Below, in pieces: positions 7,187 to 13,087 of a DNA stretch of 15,703 bases (position 1 is the stretch's first letter; each line of letters starts with the position of its first letter). Under the pieces are notes generated by a model. It searched no databases. It was given only the letters and a program-made list of their open reading frames with translations, and was not told the DNA's origin. The stretch lies in the NCBI GenBank assembly GCA_036005125.1, contig DASYQV010000315.1, positions 1 through 15,703 on the forward strand, read 5' to 3'. This stretch comes from DASYQV01 sp036005125 (GTDB lineage Bacteria; Acidobacteriota; Vicinamibacteria; Vicinamibacterales; UBA2999). The translations under genes were made by a program, and so were the position numbers.

Positions 7187-7975
7187 CTACCCCTTTCGTA
7201 TCCTCGGCGCGCCGGCGCCGGCGTCCCGCTGCTCCTCACGCTCGTCGCTTGGCGACGGCACGATCACCTTGAATTCCTCTGGTTCGAGCCCCGGCGGGAC
7301 TGCGCCCTGCTCGCCATGGAGCGTCTTTCCGGCCCGGGGCATGGCTGCCCCGCGCGTCTTCGTCTCGCGCGACGCGCTCGCGTCATGGGGACTCCGGCCT
7401 TCTCCGCCGCGCGGGCTCCCGTCATGGGCGGCGCGAGCTCGACCCTGCGACTTCGACTGCGCGGCTCGCATGAGAGCGAGCGCATTCCGCCTGCGCGCGA
7501 CGAACTCGAAATTGTACGCGGCGTCGAAGTCGCGAGGGTCGCGTTTCAGCACCTCGCCATAAAGCTCCAGAACGCGGCCGAGCCGTTTCGTCGCCCCGGG
7601 GTCGCTTCCATCGAGAATGGTCCCGCGATAGGCCGCGTGGGCCGCCGTCATCAACAGATGCGGATCGATGTCCGAGCCGGCACGACTTCGATCGGCATAC
7701 ATCGCGAGCGACTCGTACTCCCGGAGCCAGTACTGCGAGGTGGCGCGCTCCTCGACCATCTCCGCGTGAATCCAGGCAACCCAGGGAAGGCGACGCGCGT
7801 ACCTCACCCAATCGTCCACCGTGCTGCGTTCACGCGCCGCGGTGTCGTGCCGCAGCGTGAACATCTGCTCCCGCACCTTCGTCGCCCGCCGCTCGGCGAA
7901 CCCGACCGCGAGGAGCGATACGCCAATCAGGATCAGCAGTGCGGCCGCTGCGAGACAGAAGACAGCCCTCCTCAT
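7187..7975 (-). CDS. Single-pass TPR-like protein between two vWA genes, MxaK/BatC-like
   Basis: A 262-residue protein with one N-terminal membrane anchor (about 5-26). It then has a helical region with a TPR-like stretch (about 108-160, containing L-E-L-Y-G-E-V-L-K-R-D-P and A-A-Y-N-F-E-F) and a long charged, low-complexity tail (from about 168). Near the end of the tail is L-H-G-E-Q-G followed by P-E-E-F-K-V-I-V-P. No enzyme motif is visible. Placed between two vWA genes, it corresponds to MxaK in mxaACKL order, or to BatC in Bat operons; both are thought to be scaffold proteins. The ATG is 10 nt after the upstream vWA stop, and the ribosome site (AGAGGTGG) overlaps that stop region. Tail length and composition make the C-terminus a weak guide to homology. 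Confidence 0.7.
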   Translation of the reverse strand: MRRAVFCLAAAALLILIGVSLLAVGFAERRATKVREQMFTLRHDTAARERSTVDDWVRYARRLPWVAWIHAEMVEERATSQYWLREYESLAMYADRSRAGSDIDPHLLMTAAHAAYRGTILDGSDPGATKRLGRVLELYGEVLKRDPRDFDAAYNFEFVARRRNALALMRAAQSKSQGRARAAHDGSPRGGEGRSPHDASASRETKTRGAAMPRAGKTLHGEQGAVPPGLEPEEFKVIVPSPSDEREEQRDAGAGAPRIRKG

Positions 7976-7985
7976 GGTCCACCTC

Positions 7986-9086
7986 TCACGGGAACGTGCG
8001 GAAGTACGGAAAAGTCAACTTCAACAGGATGCCGATCGACCAGAGCCCCGCCGCAAGGAGCGCGAACGGCGCAAACCGGCTCTGGTTGGTCCCGTATTGT
8101 TTCATTTCAATGCTGCCCGGCGACCGGCGATCGATATCGCGAATGGCACGGAGGACGTCCTGCTCGTTTGCCGCGGGATAGAACCGGCCGCCCGTCGATT
8201 CCACGGCGGGCTTCCAGATCCCGTCGGGCACGATGTCGCCGAGCTGACGATCGCGATTGGTCCGCACGAGATACACGGGAATCCGTGTGGCCAGGGCCCC
8301 TGCCAGGATCTCGTGGATACTCCTCCCGTGCAGCGTCACCTGCGTGTCCTCGCCGTCGCTGAAGATGATCATCAGGTTTCCCGCCGCGTTGAGGAAATCG
8401 AACGTCTGGAACAGCCTCGTCCCCTCGGCGATGGCGGCGGCGATCTTCGTGCCCTGATTGGGAAACCGCATGAACTCGGCCCAGTCGCCAATGAGCGCCG
8501 TGCTCAGAAGGATGTTGTCGTAATCGGTCGTGAACGGCGTGATCACGTACGCCTCGTCGCCGAATTCGATGAGGGCGATCATGTCGCGGTACTTGCCATC
8601 CCGTCGCTGGCGGATGAAGGTCTCGGCGGCGGTGACCGACGAAAAAAAGGCCGCACGGTTGCGTCCCGGTTCCGCGAGCTGTTCCACGGCGAACGGCCTC
8701 AGCATGCTCGACGATGCGTCGATCAGGACCGCGATGCGACGGCCGGGATACGACGCATGCCGCTCGGCGACCGTGGTGAACGGGTCGGCGAGCGCCAGCA
8801 TGAAGGGCGGCACGCCCGCGAGAAAGAACAGCAGCGCCGCGTGCCGAAGGAGCGATGCGGACGATGCGCGTTGCCGGAAAAGGGCAGGGAGCGCGACACG
8901 GTGTCCACGACGTCCGGTATCTCGCAGAGTGCGGATCGTCAGCGTCAGCAGTGCGAGGCCGATCGCGACGATGAGTATCGTGATCGGCAGCGTGCGCTGT
9001 TCGAACACCAGGTCCAGCCCGGCAAGTGTGCTCCACTCCGAGATGTCGGCGCGAAGACGGTTGGCGAGGGCCGTCAGCGGGACCAC
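7986..9086 (-). CDS. Membrane vWA-domain protein, MxaC/BatA-like
   Basis: A 366-residue membrane protein with hydrophobic segments at about 34-52 and 82-101, a vWA domain (about 117-320) and a C-terminal membrane segment (about 336-358). The MIDAS residues are intact: D123-A-S125-S-S127, Thr213 in Q-G-T-K and Asp244 in F-S-D-G-E-D. The GTG start overlaps the end of the upstream gene by 13 bases, so translation of the two is probably coupled. Together with the second vWA protein it would form a membrane complex acting on a periplasmic client. The nearby quinoprotein dehydrogenases are the natural clients, by analogy to MxaC, which is needed for metal insertion into methanol dehydrogenase. A BatA-like role is the main alternative. 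vWA proteins usually work with a MoxR ATPase, and none is encoded here. Confidence 0.87.
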   Translation of the reverse strand: MVPLTALANRLRADISEWSTLAGLDLVFEQRTLPITILIVAIGLALLTLTIRTLRDTGRRGHRVALPALFRQRASSASLLRHAALLFFLAGVPPFMLALADPFTTVAERHASYPGRRIAVLIDASSSMLRPFAVEQLAEPGRNRAAFFSSVTAAETFIRQRRDGKYRDMIALIEFGDEAYVITPFTTDYDNILLSTALIGDWAEFMRFPNQGTKIAAAIAEGTRLFQTFDFLNAAGNLMIIFSDGEDTQVTLHGRSIHEILAGALATRIPVYLVRTNRDRQLGDIVPDGIWKPAVESTGGRFYPAANEQDVLRAIRDIDRRSPGSIEMKQYGTNQSRFAPFALLAAGLWSIGILLKLTFPYFRTFP

Positions 9087-10276
9087 GAGCGGGGCCTCAA
9101 TTGCGCTGCCTTCCGGACGATGCGGCCCAGCCTGCTTCTTTCAATCGCCAACTGGACGGCGAGGCGTTCGGCCACGGCCAATCCATCATCGAGCCGCGCG
9201 TCGGCGGCCGTGTCGCCGCTGCCGTACTGTGATTCGGTGAAGGCCTGAAGCGCTGTATGAATCGATTCGAGACGTCCCGAGTGCTTGTCAGGGATCGCCT
9301 CGGTCGGCTCGGCTGTCGGCGCGAGCGCCGAGGCGACGCTCTCGGCTGTGACGGCTCCCGATGCGATGACGCGGGCGCGGCGCTTCGTCCAGCCGGGCAG
9401 CGCCACCGCACCGTCGTAGGTCGCGGCCGGCTGGTCGACGCGGCGCTGCGAGACGGGTCGCCCGAGCGCATACGCGGCAAGGATCCGCAGCGCCGCCAGC
9501 GCACGCCCGATGAGCGCCGGCGTCCACCCGGAGGACGCTCGCTCGCGTCGGATCGATGCGAGCTCGCGGCGCACCGCGCGCGCGACCGCCGCGTCCGACA
9601 GGATCGCGCCGCGTCGCGCTCGCGGCCCGCGACGCGCGATGATCAGCGTCGTCATCCCCAACGCCGCGAGACCGACGCCAAGCGCCGAGATCACCAGGCC
9701 CACCGTCACGAGCACGTCGGCGCGGGAGCGAGCCTCGTCGAGCGAGGAAAACGTGCCCAGGGTCGTATCCCTGATGTCGCGCTCCGTATCGGGCACGAGC
9801 GAGAGGATGCGGATGGCGATCGGCGGCAGCGCATAGTGCTCGACCGGGCCTTCGACGGCAGTCCCCTGGCCCTCCACGGTGGTTCGAACCCTGTACGTGA
9901 TCGGCAGATCGGGCAGCGTGACATCTGTGTTGAACAGCTCAGCGCTGATCACGCGGAGGTTGTACTCGTACTGAAAGAAACGCCGGTCGCCCGTCAGCAA
10001 ATCCGGCGAGTGTTTGCCGCCAAGCACCTCGAAGGGCGGCAGCGCGGCGGCGACCGGGTCGAGCGTCGACCGGTCGACGGCGACCGAGAGCGCGCTCGTT
10101 TCCAGGGCCTCGCAGGTGAGGACCGCGGAGAACGACTCGCCAATCCGTACCGCGCTCACGCTCGTGCGCCACCAGCAGTGGAGCGGCTCGGATTCGACGA
10201 CATCCGCCGCCGCCTGAAGGCCGACCGTCACGCACATCGCCGCGGCGCACGACATCCAGAGGGTGGCCGTTCTCAC
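9074..10276 (-). CDS. Exported single-pass protein heading the vWA operon, MxaA/BatD-like position
   Basis: A 400-residue protein from GTG 10276. Its signal peptide (about 3-24) is followed by a periplasmic beta-rich region (about 28-185) with two cysteines (Cys34 in L-H-C-W-W, Cys55 in L-T-C-E) that could form a disulfide. One membrane helix (about 189-214) leads to a basic, helical cytoplasmic tail. I do not recognise a catalytic domain. The topology and place at the head of a vWA-TPR-vWA operon match MxaA (or BatD) in equivalent clusters; sequence-level homology is unverified. The open frame runs upstream to 10717, but that part crosses the divergent promoter region and has no signal peptide. 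GTG 10276 or ATG 10255 gives a proper export signal. Neither has a good ribosome site, so the exact start is open. The stop overlaps the next start by 13 bases. Confidence 0.72.
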   Translation of the reverse strand: MRTATLWMSCAAAMCVTVGLQAAADVVESEPLHCWWRTSVSAVRIGESFSAVLTCEALETSALSVAVDRSTLDPVAAALPPFEVLGGKHSPDLLTGDRRFFQYEYNLRVISAELFNTDVTLPDLPITYRVRTTVEGQGTAVEGPVEHYALPPIAIRILSLVPDTERDIRDTTLGTFSSLDEARSRADVLVTVGLVISALGVGLAALGMTTLIIARRGPRARRGAILSDAAVARAVRRELASIRRERASSGWTPALIGRALAALRILAAYALGRPVSQRRVDQPAATYDGAVALPGWTKRRARVIASGAVTAESVASALAPTAEPTEAIPDKHSGRLESIHTALQAFTESQYGSGDTAADARLDDGLAVAERLAVQLAIERSRLGRIVRKAAQLRPRSWSR

Positions 10277-10413
10277 GCGCGCGAAACTCGCGGCCCGCTC
10301 GTCCGGGAAAGAGGGGAGGCGCCTCGTACTCGACAAGCGACGGGGCCTGCTGTAAAAAGTATGCCCATGTATTCCGCTTTCACGCGTGCCGGACGGTGCT
10401 GTGGACGTGTGCT

Positions 10414-10477
10414 GGACCGCTATGCGGCTTGAAACGCGAATTTTGTATCCGTTGCGCCGGGATCCGCATAGCGGTCC
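10414..10477. promoter_or_regulatory. 14-bp perfect inverted repeat carrying two CCGCATAGCGG boxes
   Basis: GGACCGCTATGCGG (10414-10427) and its exact reverse complement (10464-10477) are 36 nt apart. Each arm contains the box CCGCATAGCGG, in opposite orientations, which resembles the dyad at 3403-3421. A further short palindrome (GGCGCGC-GAC-GCGCGCC) follows at 10480-10496. The region lies between the divergent vWA operon and the di-heme cytochrome operon, as expected for a shared control site. An ATG at 10422 falls inside the left arm. Confidence 0.5.
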
Positions 10478-11315
10478 TCGGCGCGCGACGCGCGCCAAAG
10501 AGACACTGGCCACCAGCCGCAGGCTCCGCTGGAATATCAGGTGGAGCCTGTGGCTGGTGGGTGCCGCACTGGTCGGCGCGGGCTCGGAAATCCGGGTTGA
10601 AAACGCAGCCCAGGACCACCCCGGCCAGTACTCACCGGCCGACATTGTAAATGGTTCGAGGCTGTACGGCGAGCAGTGCACTACCTGCCATGGTCCCGCG
10701 GGAAATCTGGTCGGCAATGTTGATTTGCGTCGCGGTCAATTCCGGAACGCGTCCTCGGATGACGATCTGAAGAAGGTCATTGCCACCGGTATCCCGAACA
10801 CGGCCATGCCGCCTTTCAAGTTCACACAATCCGAGCTCAACGCCGTCGTCGCGTACATCCGCTCGGGGCTCGACGTCAATTCCCGGGCGGCGGTGGTTGG
10901 CAATGCGGCCCGCGGTCGCGCCATCTTCGAGAAGAAGGGTATGTGCGCGACGTGTCATCGTGTGAATGGCGTCGGCCCCATCGGGCTCGCGCCCGACCTG
11001 ACCGATGTCGGCGCCAACCGTACGCCGTTCTCGCTTCAGATGTCGGTGCTGGATCCGTCGGCCGCGATGATGCCGATCAACCGGCCGATACGGATCGTCA
11101 TGCGCGACGGAAAGACCATCCGGGCCCGCCGCCTGAACGAGGACACCTATTCGATTCAGCTCGTCGACGAGCAGGGACGGCTGCAATCGATCATGAAGGC
11201 CGACGTCCGCGAGTACGAGATTCTCAAGACCTCGCCGATGCCGGCATACCAGGGCAAGCTGAGTACCGAAGAAGTGGCCGATCTGGTCGCGTACCTCCTT
11301 TCGTTGCGAGGCTGA
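10422..11315 (+). CDS. Di-heme c-type cytochrome, operonic with a PQQ dehydrogenase
   Basis: An exported electron carrier of about 297 residues. A basic stretch and hydrophobic segment (about 33-54) form the export signal. The first cytochrome domain has CTTCH at 86-90 and Met129 in T-A-M-P-P-F. The second has CATCH at 175-179, then an inserted segment (about 200-265, with R-D-G-K-T-I-R-A-R and N-E-D-T-Y-S-I-Q-L) like that in cytochromes of planctomycete/verrucomicrobial/acidobacterial type, and a late Met273 in S-P-M-P-A-Y. Its TGA is separated by one base from the ATG of the following PQQ dehydrogenase, so the two almost surely act as a pair, passing electrons from quinoprotein to the chain. 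The start is uncertain: ATG 10422 and GTG 10386 lack ribosome sites and lie in palindromic DNA, while GTG 10557 would leave a shorter signal peptide. Confidence 0.88.
   Translation: MRLETRILYPLRRDPHSGPRRATRAKETLATSRRLRWNIRWSLWLVGAALVGAGSEIRVENAAQDHPGQYSPADIVNGSRLYGEQCTTCHGPAGNLVGNVDLRRGQFRNASSDDDLKKVIATGIPNTAMPPFKFTQSELNAVVAYIRSGLDVNSRAAVVGNAARGRAIFEKKGMCATCHRVNGVGPIGLAPDLTDVGANRTPFSLQMSVLDPSAAMMPINRPIRIVMRDGKTIRARRLNEDTYSIQLVDEQGRLQSIMKADVREYEILKTSPMPAYQGKLSTEEVADLVAYLLSLRG
10510..10560 (+). other. Strong hairpin over the cytochrome signal-peptide region
   Basis: Arms 10510-10527 and 10543-10560 pair over 18 bp with one G-U wobble and a 15-nt loop. It either lies within the first codons (the right arm would encode the hydrophobic W-S-L-W-L-V) or, if the true start is GTG 10557, sits at the end of the leader where it could mask initiation. 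The stem is strong enough to matter for expression. Confidence 0.45.
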
Positions 11316-11316
11316 C

Positions 11317-12975
11317 ATGACGAAGGCATGGTGGAGGCGGGCTGCGTGTGCGCTCGGCCTCCTGATGATCGCCGGCTACCGTCTGGACGCGCAGGTCACC
11401 TACGAGCGGATACTGAAGGCCGCCGCAGAACCTCAGAACTGGTTGACATACTCGGGTGGATACTCCGGCAATCGACACAGCCTGCTCCGGCAGATCACCC
11501 CGGGTAACGTAGCGAACCTCGAGCAGAAGTGGGTGTTCCAGGGAAATGTGCTCGGGGCGTGGCAGTCGACGCCGCTCGTCGTGGACGGGATGATGTACGT
11601 CACCCAGCGGCCGAACGACGTGCTGGCGCTCGACGCGAAGACGGGCCGCGCGTTCTGGATGTACCGGTACAACACGCCGCCCGACCAGAAAGCGTGCTGC
11701 GGGTCGAACAATCGAGGCGTGGCCGTCCTCGGGAACGCATTGTTCATGGGCACGCTCGACGCCCACCTGATTGCGCTCGACACCAGGACGGGACAGCGGC
11801 TCTGGGACGTCGAGGTCGCCAACTACAAGAACGGCTATTCGATCACGCTCTCGCCGCTCGTCATCAAGGACAAGGTGCTGGTCGGCGTCGGCGGCGGTGA
11901 GTTCGGCATCCGCGGTTTCGTTGCCGCCTACGATGCGCGCACCGGGAACGAAGCGTGGCGGTTCAACACGATCCCCGGCCCGGGAGAGCCGGGTCACGAA
12001 ACGTGGAAGAACGATGCGTGGAAGAGCGGCGGCGGTTCGGTCTGGGTGACCGGCACGTACGATCCGGAGTTGAATCTGACCTATTGGGGAGTGGGAAACC
12101 CCGGACCCGATTGGAATCCGGAACAGCGGCCGGGCGACAACCTGTATACGGATTCCGTGATCGCCCTCGACCCCGACACGGGGCGCCTCCGCTGGCACTT
12201 CCAATTCACGCCGAACGATCCGTACGATTACGACTCGGTCCAGGTCCCGGTGCTCGTCGACATGAACTGGAACGGGGCGCCGGCCAAGCTGATGGTCTGG
12301 GGCAACCGCAACGGATACTTCTATGTCCTGGACCGGCAGACCGGGAAGTTCCTCCTCGGCAAACCGTTCGTGAAGGTCAACTGGTCCAGCGGACTCGACG
12401 AGCGCGGACGTCCGATTCCGACGCCGCAGCCGCCGGGCGCGCCAACGTGGCCCGGCAACCAGGGAGCAACCAACTGGTACTCGCCCTCGTTCAGCCCGCG
12501 CACGGGATTCTTCTACGTTTCCGCCTGGGAGAATTACGGCACGATCTACAGGCGGCAGAAGGCCGAATACGAGGCCGGCCGGTATTTCACCGGCGGCGGG
12601 TTCACGGTGTTCGGCCCGGTCCCGAACGCCACGCCGATGCCGACGCTGCGCCGCGGGCCGATCAACAACTGGACCGAAGCCGTTGGAACCGGCGCGGTGA
12701 TCGCGATCGACCCGAACACGGGCGAGCACAAGTGGAAGTTCGAGATGGTCGACGTGACCGACAGTGGCCTCCTGACCACCGCGTCGGATCTGCTCTTCAC
12801 GGGCGGTCGCGAGGGATATTTCCAGGCGCTCGATGCCCGGACGGGAAAGTTGTTGTGGAGGACGAACCTGGGTGGCCAGATTGTTTCCGGGCCGATGACG
12901 TACGAGGTCGAGGGAAAGCAGTACGTGACGACTATCTCGGGGAACAATCTGGTGGCGTTCGCTCTCCGAGACTGA
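11317..12975 (+). CDS. PQQ-dependent alcohol dehydrogenase with vicinal disulfide
   Basis: A 552-residue exported quinoprotein, the most canonical of the three. The signal peptide (about 1-25, ending L-D-A-Q) is followed by an eight-blade propeller. By eye it keeps the whole methanol/ethanol dehydrogenase active site: the vicinal Cys127-Cys128 that packs on PQQ, metal-ligand Glu195 in G-G-E-F-G-I-R-G, Trp243 beneath the cofactor, Asn261 in G-N-P, and catalytic Asp304 with a second Asp306 in Y-D-Y-D. An Asp two residues after the catalytic Asp is reported to mark lanthanide-dependent XoxF/ExaF/PedH-type enzymes; calcium enzymes carry Ala or Ser there. The likely reaction is periplasmic oxidation of a primary alcohol. 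The ATG follows the cytochrome stop by one base, so expression is coupled to that di-heme acceptor. I cannot decide between methanol and larger alcohols, so no symbol is given. Confidence 0.93.
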   Translation: MTKAWWRRAACALGLLMIAGYRLDAQVTYERILKAAAEPQNWLTYSGGYSGNRHSLLRQITPGNVANLEQKWVFQGNVLGAWQSTPLVVDGMMYVTQRPNDVLALDAKTGRAFWMYRYNTPPDQKACCGSNNRGVAVLGNALFMGTLDAHLIALDTRTGQRLWDVEVANYKNGYSITLSPLVIKDKVLVGVGGGEFGIRGFVAAYDARTGNEAWRFNTIPGPGEPGHETWKNDAWKSGGGSVWVTGTYDPELNLTYWGVGNPGPDWNPEQRPGDNLYTDSVIALDPDTGRLRWHFQFTPNDPYDYDSVQVPVLVDMNWNGAPAKLMVWGNRNGYFYVLDRQTGKFLLGKPFVKVNWSSGLDERGRPIPTPQPPGAPTWPGNQGATNWYSPSFSPRTGFFYVSAWENYGTIYRRQKAEYEAGRYFTGGGFTVFGPVPNATPMPTLRRGPINNWTEAVGTGAVIAIDPNTGEHKWKFEMVDVTDSGLLTTASDLLFTGGREGYFQALDARTGKLLWRTNLGGQIVSGPMTYEVEGKQYVTTISGNNLVAFALRD

Positions 12976-12990
12976 TCAGGCATCAGGAAT

Positions 12991-13086
12991 CAGGAATCAG
13001 GGTTCAGGGATCAGGGCTGTCTCAGGCCTCAGCCTGCCTGATTCCTGAGACGGCCCTGATCCCTGATCCCTGAACCCTGATTCCTG
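12991..13086. terminator. Long perfect hairpin of ATCAGGG-type heptamers between convergent genes
   Basis: Arms of 26 bp (12991-13016 and 13061-13086) are exact reverse complements. Inside them a second pair of 14 bp (13013-13026 and 13044-13057) matches with one G-U. The sequence is built from ATCAGG(A/G)-like heptamers. It ends directly at the stop of the minus-strand gene and begins 15 bases after the stop of the plus-strand gene, so a bidirectional terminator role is likely. Confidence 0.7.
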
Positions 13087-13087
13087 G

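Noticed and set aside
6131..8362. A 743-codon plus-strand open frame opposite the vWA genes
   Set aside because: It is rich in Arg, Pro and Ala with no domain or signal, and mirrors well-supported genes on the other strand; GC-rich DNA gives such long false frames.
9257..10432. A 391-codon plus-strand frame opposite the operon's first gene
   Set aside because: It is Arg-rich with no domain; the minus-strand gene has a signal peptide, a membrane helix and overlap coupling to the next gene.
10277..10717. N-terminal extension of the MxaA-like gene to 10717
   Set aside because: It would overlap the cytochrome coding region and inverted repeats, and would place the signal peptide inside the protein.
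11224..12729. A 501-codon minus-strand frame opposite the third PQQ dehydrogenase
   Set aside because: Same pattern: a shadow of a conserved enzyme, with compositional bias and no motif.
3492..12975. Naming the cluster mxaFG or xoxFG outright
   Set aside because: Motifs fit the wider PQQ alcohol dehydrogenase family, but methanol specificity cannot be read from sequence by eye; no MxaJ or small MxaI subunit gene is seen.
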